Assembly: GCF_013385425.1 (NCBI RefSeq)
Contig: NZ_JACAQA010000004.1
Coordinates: 345,213-409,212, forward strand
DNA: 64,000 nucleotides
Source of the DNA: Pseudomonas gingeri
GTDB lineage: Bacteria; Pseudomonadota; Gammaproteobacteria; Pseudomonadales; Pseudomonadaceae
Direction: 5' to 3'
Part shown: one piece after another, positions 1 through 7,101 of the stretch
Layout of the letters: every line of letters starts with the position of its first letter
Numbering within the stretch: position 1 is the first letter of the stretch
Made by a program: the position numbers and the translations under genes
Notes under the pieces: model-generated
Database searches by the model: none
The model's input: the letters and a program-made list of their open reading frames with translations, nothing else
Told to the model about the DNA's origin: nothing

Positions 1-723
1 GCCCATTCCAGAGAGCGCCGCCTGGTACAACGCCGAAGAACTGTTGATGGTCATCGGGCCGCTCACCGGTACCAGGATTTCCCCCTCCGGGCCGCTCAGG
101 CTCCACTGTTTTTCCACCGTCCGCCAGTCGTCGCCCGCCGGGTAGGCGAAGGCCAGGCAGTCGTGATGTTCCAGGTCCTGGGGGATGATCGGTGTCCCGC
201 GCCGTTTCAGGTACGACGGCGACGCACAGACGGTCAGCGCATAGTTTTCCAGGGGCCGGGCAATCAGCGCCGAGGGGTCGGGTGCACCCAGGCGGATCGC
301 CGCATCAAAGCCGCTGTCGATCAGGTCTTCGCGCTGGTTGCTGAGCATTACGTCCAGCTTGATCCGGGGATACCGCAGCACGAACTCACTCAGGGCCGGT
401 GCCAGGCGTTCGGAGCCGAAGGTCAGCGGCGCGGTGATCCGCAGGATACCGCTGGGCTCGCCCTGGGCCTGTTCGGCCAGGCGCTCGGAGTCCGCCACCA
501 GCCCCAGCACCTCAAGACAGCGCTGATAGTAGGTCGAGCCGAACTCGGTCAGGCGCTGACGACGAGTCGTACGGTTAAGCAGGCTGACCCCGAGCCGTTG
601 CTCCAGTGAGCGCAGATGATTGCCGACCATGGTGGTGGAAATGCCGCACTCCAGGGCGGCGGCGGTCATGCTGCCGCTCTCCACCACGGTCACGTACACC
701 CGCATTGCCTGGAAAAGATCCAT
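1..723 (-). CDS. LysR-family transcriptional regulator, 3' end cut by window edge
   Basis: Reading the minus strand from the ATG at 723 gives an uninterrupted frame that runs off the left end. It opens with a typical LysR winged helix-turn-helix (MDLFQAMRVYVTVVESGSMT, then a TTMVGNHLRSLE recognition-helix region). The substrate-binding domain follows, with LRITAPLTFG and the usual YPRIKLDV segment. About 240 residues are visible of the usual 300 or so. It diverges from the aminotransferase gene at 825 with about 100 bp between them, the classic arrangement for a LysR regulator controlling its neighbour, which is inference. The effector is unknown. The C-terminus lies outside the window. Confidence 0.9.
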   Translation of the reverse strand, partial: MDLFQAMRVYVTVVESGSMTAAALECGISTTMVGNHLRSLEQRLGVSLLNRTTRRQRLTEFGSTYYQRCLEVLGLVADSERLAEQAQGEPSGILRITAPLTFGSERLAPALSEFVLRYPRIKLDVMLSNQREDLIDSGFDAAIRLGAPDPSALIARPLENYALTVCASPSYLKRRGTPIIPQDLEHHDCLAFAYPAGDDWRTVEKQWSLSGPEGEILVPVSGPMTINSSSALYQAALSGMG

Positions 724-824
724 TATCAATCTCAGCTTTAAAATGATTGAAGCGTAACGCAGTTTATCCAGCTCAGGTGGCTAACGATACTGCCAGCACC
801 ACCCCATGCCTGGAGCTCGATGCC

Positions 825-2060
825 ATGACCGCCGCTAGCCTGATGACCACCTATCAACCACTGGACCTGGGGTTCGTCAAAGGGCTGGGCACCCGCCTGT
901 GGGATCGCGAAGGCCGTGAGTACCTGGATGCCGTGGCCGGCGTGGCGGTGACCAATATCGGTCACTCCCACCCGCGCCTGGTGAGTGCCATCTGCGAGCA
1001 GGCCGGCCTGTTGCTGCACACCTCCAACCTCTACAGCATCGACTGGCAGCAACACTTGGCCCAACGCCTGGTCCAGCTATCGGGCATGGACCGGGTGTTC
1101 TTCAACAACTCCGGCGCCGAGGCCAATGAAACGGCGCTGAAGCTGGCGCGACTGCATGCCTGGCACAAAGGGATCGAGAAACCCCTGGTGGTGGTCATGG
1201 AGAATGCCTTCCACGGCCGTACCCTGGGCACCTTGTCCGCCAGCGACGGTCCGGCGGTGCGCCTGGGCTTCCATGACCTGCCGGGGGACTTCATCAAGGT
1301 GCCATACGGCGACCTGGCGCTGTTGCACAGCATTGCCCGCAGCCACGGCCAGCGGATCTGCGCGGTGCTGATGGAGCCGATCCAGGGCGAAAGCGGTGTG
1401 CAACTGCCGCCGCCGGGCTACCTGAAGGCCGTCCGCGACCTGTGCAAGCGGCGCTCCTGGTTGCTGATGCTCGACGAGATCCAGACCGGCATCGGCCGCA
1501 CCGGCCAGTGGTTCGCCTTCCAGCACGAAGGCGTTGTCCCGGACGTGATGACCCTGGCCAAGGGCTTGGGCAATGGCATTCCCATCGGCGCTTGCCTGGC
1601 GCGGGGCAAGGCCGCCGAGCTGTTTACTCCTGGCAGCCACGGCAGCACCTTTGGCGGTAACCCGCTGGCCTGTCGGGCCGGCTGCACCGTGCTCGATATC
1701 ATCGAGGAGCAGGGCTTGGTGGAGAATGCCCGGCAGCAAGGGGAGCATTTGCTGGCACGGCTACGGGCCGAACTGAGCGGTTGTCCGCAGGTCCTGGCGA
1801 TACGTGGGCAAGGCCTGATGATCGGTGTCGAACTGCACCAGCCGGTACGTGACCTGGCGCTGATCGCGGCCCGGGACCAGGGCTTGTTGATCAACGTGAC
1901 ACGGGGCAAGACCATTCGCCTGCTGCCACCGCTGGTGATCGACAAGCAGGAAGTCGAGATGATAGTGAAAGGGCTGTGTGGCGTATTGCAGTGGGAAAAA
2001 AACACGGCAATAGCGAAAGGCTTACACGCCGCGCCCGCAATCGCCTCTATGAGCGTTTGA
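825..2060 (+). CDS. Class III PLP aminotransferase, acetylornithine/succinylornithine transaminase-like
   Basis: This 411-residue protein is a fold-type I PLP enzyme of the ArgD/AruC kind, which moves an amino group between N-acylornithine (or a similar omega-amine) and 2-oxoglutarate. Visible marks are NNSGAEANE (about 94-102), the FHGRT segment (129-133), the cofactor-binding Asp in LDEIQTG (D218), and the Schiff-base Lys in TLAKGLGNG (K246). The frame is open from a TTG at 747, but the ATG at 825 has GGAG at 812-815 and matches the family N-terminus, so I chose it. It diverges from a LysR gene, its likely regulator. The exact substrate cannot be read from sequence; a paralogue role in catabolism rather than arginine synthesis is possible. 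Confidence 0.88.
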   Translation: MTAASLMTTYQPLDLGFVKGLGTRLWDREGREYLDAVAGVAVTNIGHSHPRLVSAICEQAGLLLHTSNLYSIDWQQHLAQRLVQLSGMDRVFFNNSGAEANETALKLARLHAWHKGIEKPLVVVMENAFHGRTLGTLSASDGPAVRLGFHDLPGDFIKVPYGDLALLHSIARSHGQRICAVLMEPIQGESGVQLPPPGYLKAVRDLCKRRSWLLMLDEIQTGIGRTGQWFAFQHEGVVPDVMTLAKGLGNGIPIGACLARGKAAELFTPGSHGSTFGGNPLACRAGCTVLDIIEEQGLVENARQQGEHLLARLRAELSGCPQVLAIRGQGLMIGVELHQPVRDLALIAARDQGLLINVTRGKTIRLLPPLVIDKQEVEMIVKGLCGVLQWEKNTAIAKGLHAAPAIASMSV

Positions 2061-2170
2061 GCGGCTGCCCTATTCTGGATCCATCACTGCTGCGCAAGGA
2101 TGTGCACAGGATCAGGGAAGATCGACCATCGCCAGGACGGCAGCCGACAGGACGTTGGAATGGTCAAAAG

Positions 2171-2196
2171 AAAACCCCGTTTCGGCGGGGTTTTTT
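2171..2196 (+). terminator. Rho-independent terminator after the aminotransferase gene
   Basis: A stem CCCCG/CGGGG, extended by A-T pairs, has a six-base loop and ends in a run of six T. It lies 110 bp after the aminotransferase stop. The A-run on its left side means it could also stop transcription from the convergent GGDEF gene. Confidence 0.85.
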
Positions 2197-2249
2197 GTGT
2201 ACGCGGGAAAAACCGGCGGTGCCTGGCGTCGGCCAAGGCCAGTGCGGTC

Positions 2250-3263
2250 TCAATTGGAAATCACATTCTTGCCGGCACCCTTGGCGCGATACAGGGCCTG
2301 GTCGGCCCGGCCCATCAGTTCGGCCATGGGCTCGTCGGCGTGACGTTCCACCACCCCAAAACTGATTGTCAGTGAGTTCAGGCCCAGGGGGTTGCGTTGC
2401 AGCAGGCGCTCGCGCATTCGCTGTGCCAGGTTCATGGCGGTGGCGAGGGGGCTGTCCGGCAGGACCAGCATGAATTCGTCACCGCCCCAGCGCGCCAGCA
2501 GATCAGTGTCGCGCAGGCAGCCCTGGAGTGTTTGCGCGACCTCGACCAGCACCCTGTCGCCGCCTTGATGCCCGTGGCGGTCATTGATGAGCTTGAAGTC
2601 ATCGATATCCATGGCAATCAGCGACAGCGCCTGGCGAAAGCGCCCGGCGCGCTGGCACTCCCGGAACAGGATCTTCTCCAGGCAATAGCGATTGGCGACC
2701 CCGGTCAGCGAATCGCTCTCGGCCAGGCGGCGGTTTTCCTCGAGCTGGGCCTGCAACTGGCGATTGACCCGTGACAGCTCGGCAGTCCGCTCGGCGACGA
2801 TGGCCTCGAAGGAGTGGTTACGGGCCTCCAGTTGTTCGAGCAGGCGCCGTTGGTCTTCGAGACTACGGTGGGCGCCGATCATCCGGGCGACCGAACCGTC
2901 GGGGTTGCGGGCGATCACATAGCCGCGGTCTTCTACCAGGATATAATCGCCGCTGCGGGTGCGGCAGCGGTACTCGGCGTGATAACCCAGGGTGCGTTCA
3001 TTCAGATGGTCGTCGAAATGCGCCATCACCTGTGGGTAGTCGTCGGGATGAATCACGTTTTCCCAGGTGAAGACGCTGTTCGGCAGGCTATTGGGGGAGT
3101 AGCCGAGCATTTCGTACCAGCCGGGGCTGCGGTAGACCAGGCCGGTATTAGCATTCCAGTCCCAGACGCCATCGCTGACCAGTTCAAGGATCGCGTGCAC
3201 GACGTCTTCGTTGATATCGCCGAGTTGGCTGTTCCAGGGTCCGCTTTTGGATGGTTCGACCAT
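2250..3263 (-). CDS. PAS-GGDEF diguanylate cyclase
   Basis: This 337-residue protein has an N-terminal PAS/PAC sensor (about residues 24-140, with the PAS-type WDWN and PAC-type RTRSGDYILVEDRG segments). A short coiled-coil linker follows (about 145-183, rich in E/Q/R/L), then a GGDEF domain (about 184-337). The catalytic motif RWGGDEF is intact (GGDEF 260-264). An RxxD allosteric inhibitory site (RDTD, 251-254) lies at the expected five residues upstream, so it should make c-di-GMP from GTP with product inhibition. No membrane segment is seen, so it is probably cytosolic. c-di-GMP activates BcsA-type cellulose synthases through PilZ, and the wss operon starts 2.8 kb away; a direct link is only inference. 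Confidence 0.93.
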   Translation of the reverse strand: MVEPSKSGPWNSQLGDINEDVVHAILELVSDGVWDWNANTGLVYRSPGWYEMLGYSPNSLPNSVFTWENVIHPDDYPQVMAHFDDHLNERTLGYHAEYRCRTRSGDYILVEDRGYVIARNPDGSVARMIGAHRSLEDQRRLLEQLEARNHSFEAIVAERTAELSRVNRQLQAQLEENRRLAESDSLTGVANRYCLEKILFRECQRAGRFRQALSLIAMDIDDFKLINDRHGHQGGDRVLVEVAQTLQGCLRDTDLLARWGGDEFMLVLPDSPLATAMNLAQRMRERLLQRNPLGLNSLTISFGVVERHADEPMAELMGRADQALYRAKGAGKNVISN

Positions 3264-3438
3264 CGCTGCTCACTCCTTTGGCATTGATTTCGGTGTCTCA
3301 GGCCAAAAGCGGGGACGCAACGGTCTATGGCACGGTAATACTGTACCGTTTGTTGTGGGAAATATAGATGTAGAGCCCTGGCTCTCGGGGTTTTCGAGGT
3401 GTTTGGCGCAATGGGGGTGATCCGCATAGGCATGGGCA

Positions 3439-3948
3439 GTGAAGGCGCGGGCGATGATTTTCCTGGGGCTGGCCTGCCTGCGGGCTGGGGCGGCGGATTT
3501 GAGCCCGTCTGCGCAGTTGCCGGTCTGGCAGGGGCGTACCTTGTCCCGCGACGAGGTGCTGGGGTATGCCACGCTGCTGCGCGGCGAGTTCTGGCAGAAG
3601 AAAGGGGCGCTCGAAAAAGCCCTGGCGGATTACCGTAGCGGAACCCGGCTTTATCCGCACTCGCCCAAAGGCCAGAACAACCTGGCCTGGCTTATTGCGA
3701 GCACTGAAATCTTCAAGGGTGCAGCGTTCCAGGCTGAAGCTCTCACCGCCGCGCAACGGGCGATGGCGCTGCAACCCGATGCCAATACGCTGGAGACCCT
3801 GGCCTGTGTGCGGGCCAGGAGCGGTGACTTTACCGGGGCGATCGCGGCTGAGAAGCAGACATTGGCGCTGAAACCGAAGGATAAGTATTTCACGGCGAGA
3901 ATGGCTGGATTTCGTCAGATACCCGCCAGGGACTGTGTAGGCATTTAG
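3439..3948 (+). CDS. Hypothetical exported protein with TPR-like repeats
   Basis: This 169-residue protein starts at a GTG; an in-frame ATG at 3454 is an alternative. The N-terminus looks like a signal peptide, with a hydrophobic stretch MIFLGLACLRAGAA ending in a plausible AGA|A cleavage site. The rest is helical with TPR character. One motif lies around EFWQKKGALEKALADYRSGT and another around TLACVRARSGDFTGAIAAEK, both with the small/large residue pattern of tetratricopeptide repeats. TPRs mediate protein contacts, so a periplasmic adaptor role is possible. It stands alone, diverging from the GGDEF gene. No specific function is recognised. Confidence 0.6.
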   Translation: MKARAMIFLGLACLRAGAADLSPSAQLPVWQGRTLSRDEVLGYATLLRGEFWQKKGALEKALADYRSGTRLYPHSPKGQNNLAWLIASTEIFKGAAFQAEALTAAQRAMALQPDANTLETLACVRARSGDFTGAIAAEKQTLALKPKDKYFTARMAGFRQIPARDCVGI

Positions 3949-4135
3949 ATCGAAGCATGCAAGCCGCCTAGTGGCGATTCCTCTTCTTACATCCTATTGC
4001 GGCTGCGACGGACTTACTGCGTTTCAAGGGAAAGCTAATGTCGCTCTGTCGTTGCACGTGCAGCGATCAGGTCTGATAAAGCGCTGGTGGATAACGCTTT
4101 CCCGGCGCTTGTTGGCGAGTGCGGGCGTTTCTGCT

Positions 4136-4153
4136 AGTATCCAGATGGATACT
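4136..4153. promoter_or_regulatory. Perfect palindrome, likely toxin-antitoxin operator
   Basis: AGTATCCA-GA-TGGATACT is a perfect 8-bp inverted repeat with a 2-bp spacer. It ends two bases before the toxin ATG at 4156. Autorepression by the antitoxin or the toxin-antitoxin complex at such a palindrome is normal for type II modules. The assignment as operator is inference from position and symmetry. Confidence 0.65.
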
Positions 4154-4155
4154 TG

Positions 4156-4455
4156 ATGATTTTGAATTACGTTGTTCAGCAAACGCAGAGTTTTTCGCAC
4201 TGGCATTCATCCGTACGTGATTTGCGCGCCAAGGTGGCAATTGCCCGTCGCATTGATCGCGTCGCCGCGGGTAATTGGGGTGATGTGAAATCGGTGGGTG
4301 AGGGCGTATCCGAGCTACGAGTAGATGTCGGTGCGGGCTATCGTGTGTATTTCACGGTGCGCAACGGTGTGGTGGTCGTCCTGCTGGCTGGGGGTGACAA
4401 GTCTTCACAGGTTGCCGACATCCGACGAGCAAAGAAACTGTCACAGGAGGTTTGA
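4156..4455 (+). CDS. Type II toxin, RelE/HigB-like addiction module killer protein
   Basis: This 99-residue protein has the RelE/ParE-fold layout of the addiction-module killer family. An N-terminal helical part is rich in R/K (VRDLRAKVAIARRIDRV), followed by strands such as GVSELRVDVGAGYRVYF and VVVLLAGGDKSSQ, ending in a basic helix. Members cleave mRNA on the ribosome or otherwise block translation. A TTG at 4153 is in frame, but the ATG at 4156 is more likely and leaves the palindrome outside the gene. The stop lies 2 bp before the antitoxin ATG. Toxin-first order fits HigBA-type modules. Substrate specificity is not visible. Confidence 0.85.
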   Translation: MILNYVVQQTQSFSHWHSSVRDLRAKVAIARRIDRVAAGNWGDVKSVGEGVSELRVDVGAGYRVYFTVRNGVVVVLLAGGDKSSQVADIRRAKKLSQEV

Positions 4456-4457
4456 AT

Positions 4458-4751
4458 ATGAGCCAAGCTCTCATCGCATTTGACATGGCTGCGTTGCTGG
4501 ATAGCGACGAGGCTATCAGTGAGTACCTGTCCCAGGTATTGGCCGATAGAGATAGCGATGAATTTCTTCGCGCGATTGGATATGTGGCCAAAGCGAGGGG
4601 AATGGCGCAAATAGCCAAGGACTCGGGGCTCGGGCGGGAAAGCCTCTACAAGACTTTTGCGCCTGGTTCGAAACCACGTTTCGAGACGGTGCTCAGGGTC
4701 ATGCATGCTTTAGGAATAGATTTGAATGCTCATGCGCGAGCCTTGGTTTAG
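4458..4751 (+). CDS. Type II antitoxin, HigA-like addiction module antidote
   Basis: This 97-residue protein starts at the ATG at 4458, chosen because CAGGAGG at 4444-4450 gives ideal spacing. The C-terminal half is a helix-turn-helix of the addiction-module antidote family (GMAQIAKDSGLGRESLYKTF, then the ETVLRVMHALGIDL helix). The N-terminal FDMAALLDSDEAISEYL region is the usual toxin-contact part. It should neutralise the protein encoded just upstream and repress the operon through the palindrome at 4136-4153. Repression is inference; family membership is clear from the paired genes. Confidence 0.87.
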   Translation: MSQALIAFDMAALLDSDEAISEYLSQVLADRDSDEFLRAIGYVAKARGMAQIAKDSGLGRESLYKTFAPGSKPRFETVLRVMHALGIDLNAHARALV

Positions 4752-4852
4752 CTTCGACCCCTCCATGATCAGAATGTCTCTCGCTGCTGCGTGAGGTCAT
4801 TTTTACGGTCGTTATCCAAGAAACCTTCCAGCAGGTTTCCCGCATTCGAATC

Positions 4853-4920
4853 AAAAAAGGCAGGCCCATCCCCAGGCCAGCCCTCACTGCGACTGACCTC
4901 GAAACGCACCTGCCTCTTTT
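4853..4920 (-). terminator. Possible terminator for the 4954-5658 gene
   Basis: On the minus strand AGGCAGG is followed about 45 nt later by CCTGCC and then a run of six T. This is a stem with a long, internally structured loop, placed just after the stop of the minus-strand gene at 4954. The long loop makes it a weaker call than a standard terminator. Confidence 0.4.
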
Positions 4921-4953
4921 CATTCGCCGCCGCTCCCACTCAGCGGCGGATCG

Positions 4954-5658
4954 TCATTGCTGTACGACGCTATACCCGGCAAACGCCGTCTGCTGCTGAA
5001 TCGCCGTGACGATGTTCTGACGGGTGGCCGGCTGTTCGTTGCCTTCGTTGTCGACAAAGGTTTCGCTCAGCAACTCGGCCAGGTCGCCGTGGCCGGCAAA
5101 GGCAAAGCCGAGGAATTCGAACGCTTCGCGGTCGGCATTGGCCTTGCTGCGCGGTGTGCGCAGCGGGAAGTTGACGCTGGTGTCGTCCTTGCTGATGACA
5201 AAGACCGGCGCCTCTTTCTTGACGCGTGCGGCCTTGCCCTTGCCGGCGCTGGGGTTGCTCAGGGCCTGGTGAGTCTGGTTCAGCACCTTGAGCGCCAAGC
5301 CATAGACCAGCTCCTGGAACGCCGCGTCGTCCTTGTAGCTGGAGAGAATCCGGCTGATCGGGAATTTCGTGCTCAGGTCTTCCAGGGCCGCGATGTCGGC
5401 CGCCTCGGCGTCCTTGAGTTGCTTGAGCTGGCCCATGAGTTCGTAGGCTTTGTCGTCGTCGAAACGGTCGTGGGCCTGGCGGATCGCCAAGCGCAGTTCG
5501 CGAATCTGGTCGCTCTCTTTCGAGGTGTGGAAGGCGTCGAGAACCATCTCGCTGATGTTCTTGGCCTGGGGCACATGCTGGGAAAGATGGATGGCGTTTT
5601 CGTATTCGCCCTTGGCGGACAGGGAGGTTACGGCTTCATCGGTATGGGAATCAGGCAT
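4954..5658 (-). CDS. Hypothetical protein, 234 residues
   Basis: I do not recognise the family. The protein starts at a clear ATG, is soluble and acidic, and has no signal peptide or membrane segment. Residues about 40-110 look like a long helical or coiled region (SDQIRELRLAIRQAHDRFDD, then YELMGQLKQLKDAEAADIAA). A lysine-rich linker AGKGKAARVKKEA lies near 145. The C-terminal part is mixed alpha/beta with VFVISKDDTSVNFPLRTPR. It diverges from the wss operon, with 357 bp between it and wssA. Base composition and codon use look native. Nothing in the sequence ties it to cellulose production. Confidence 0.75.
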   Translation of the reverse strand: MPDSHTDEAVTSLSAKGEYENAIHLSQHVPQAKNISEMVLDAFHTSKESDQIRELRLAIRQAHDRFDDDKAYELMGQLKQLKDAEAADIAALEDLSTKFPISRILSSYKDDAAFQELVYGLALKVLNQTHQALSNPSAGKGKAARVKKEAPVFVISKDDTSVNFPLRTPRSKANADREAFEFLGFAFAGHGDLAELLSETFVDNEGNEQPATRQNIVTAIQQQTAFAGYSVVQQ

Positions 5659-6015
5659 CGAAATTTCGCTATTTCAGTGTCATTTAACTGGGGTGAGGCT
5701 CGAAAGGCCGGGGCATTTCAGGGCGCCTAATCTATTGGACCCACGCGCCAATGTCACGGCTCAACCGGTCAGCGGTCTCGGAAGAAGGAAATTTACCAGT
5801 GAAATGAGGTGGTTGGCTTTGCTCGCCAATTTATTGGCGATTGTCGGTTTTTATTTGATGAAAATCTATTGGACAACAAAATAATGGCGCTATCAAATTG
5901 ATACTGCGTGGGGAGGGAGCAATCCGGGAATAACGGGCAATGGAATGTAGAGCTAGTCGAGTGCTTGTCCCCTTACATTTTTGAGTTGAACCTAATTGTA
6001 CGAAGGGACACTTAC
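5659..6015. other. Divergent intergenic region carrying the wss promoter
   Basis: This 357-bp gap separates the unknown minus-strand gene from wssA and must hold the wss promoter. It is more AT-rich than its surroundings after about 5800. It contains one small hydrophobic ORF (5804-5884, listed separately). I could not place a convincing -35/-10 pair or a sure FleQ or AmrZ box by eye. Confidence 0.5.
5804..5884 (+). CDS. Candidate 26-residue hydrophobic small ORF upstream of wssA
   Basis: ATG at 5804 to TAA at 5882-5884 encodes a peptide beginning MRWLALLANLLAIVGF and ending in the basic KIYWTTK. This looks like one transmembrane helix with a charged C-terminus. An AAGGAAA lies upstream at 5784-5790, but its 13-base spacing is long. 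It sits 131 bp before wssA on the same strand. Small single-helix proteins such as BcsF are known accessory parts of some cellulose systems, but I see no direct similarity, so any link is speculation. It may be a chance ORF. Confidence 0.3.
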   Translation: MRWLALLANLLAIVGFYLMKIYWTTK

Positions 6016-7101
6016 ATGCACCGTTCAGATGACATTGCGAATCTGTTCAATCGATTCGGGGGGAGTGTCGAGAGCTACCGGGAGATCGAGCCCAGCTACG
6101 ACTACATCGAAGACACGGCGCCTGTCGTATCCGAAGTCCCGATGCCGGAGTCGCTGACTGCCAGCCTCGACCCTCAGCCCACTGAACCCTTGGATGTTTT
6201 CCCGTCGTCCTCCATGGCGCTCGTCGGCTCCACGCCGCTGAGCCGGCTGCTGGTGGAAATCGAACAACAGCGCGGCGGCGTGTCTACTGCGCAGCCTGTT
6301 GGACAGGGTGCGCCAAAGCTCAAGGCCAAGGTCATTGTCCTGGTGTCGGCCAAGGGTGGGGTGGGCAAGAGCACCCTGGCCGCCGTCCTGGCCTGTGGGA
6401 TCAAACGTTCGGGCGGGCGCACGCTCGCGCTCGATCTGGACCCGCAAAACGCCTTGTGCCTGCACTTGGGCGGCAACGAAGACTGGCCAGGCATTGCCCA
6501 GTCCGAGAGTGCCGACGAAGATTGGCAGCCGCTGATCCGCAAGGGCTTTTCCGGTAGCCGTTGCCTGGCCTACGGCGTGGTCGGCGAGCCGCAGCGTCGG
6601 AGCCTGGAACAGCGCCTGGAAAACGATCGTTTGTGGCTGGCCCGTCACCTGGCGCAGCTTGACCTGGATGAGCAGGACACGCTGTTGATCGACACCCCGC
6701 CCGGGGCAACGGTCTACCTGGCCCAGGCGCTGGAGATCGCTGATGTGGTGCTTGGGGTGACCCTGGCCGATGCGGCCGCCTACACCAGCCTCAATCAATT
6801 GGACCGGCTGCTCGCTCCCTACCTGCAACGGGAAAATCCCGCGCAATACAAAGTTGTGATCAACCAGTTGGACACGTCCCGCCAGTTCAGCCTCGACCTC
6901 TGCGAAGTGCTGAAAAAAAGAACAGGACAGCAGCTGTTGGGGGTGATCCGCCAGGATCATTTCATCAGCGAAGCCTTGGCGTACGACCGTAATCCGCTGG
7001 CGCATACCCCAAGCACCCGAGGCTGCCAGGACGTCCTCGACCTCTCAGGTTCGCTGTGCGAACTGCTCATGTACGGTACGCAAGAGTCCTCTTTGTCATG
7101 A
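6016..7101 (+). CDS. wssA: WssA, BcsQ-type MinD/ParA ATPase with BcsR/BcsP-like N-terminus
   Basis: This 361-residue protein starts at the ATG at 6016, chosen over an upstream in-frame start because AAGGGA lies 7 bases before it. The deviant Walker A motif KGGVGKS lies at 113-119. The switch region DTPPGA follows, giving a MinD/ParA fold of the BcsQ family, which helps localise cellulose synthase at the cell pole. The first 25 residues, MHRSDDIANLFNRFGG...YREIE, resemble the short BcsR/BcsP motif (DDIxxLFxxFGG...Yxxx), so the protein looks like a fusion of that motif to BcsQ. About 85 low-complexity residues link the two. The stop overlaps wssB by 4 bp. Confidence 0.92.
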   Translation: MHRSDDIANLFNRFGGSVESYREIEPSYDYIEDTAPVVSEVPMPESLTASLDPQPTEPLDVFPSSSMALVGSTPLSRLLVEIEQQRGGVSTAQPVGQGAPKLKAKVIVLVSAKGGVGKSTLAAVLACGIKRSGGRTLALDLDPQNALCLHLGGNEDWPGIAQSESADEDWQPLIRKGFSGSRCLAYGVVGEPQRRSLEQRLENDRLWLARHLAQLDLDEQDTLLIDTPPGATVYLAQALEIADVVLGVTLADAAAYTSLNQLDRLLAPYLQRENPAQYKVVINQLDTSRQFSLDLCEVLKKRTGQQLLGVIRQDHFISEALAYDRNPLAHTPSTRGCQDVLDLSGSLCELLMYGTQESSLS

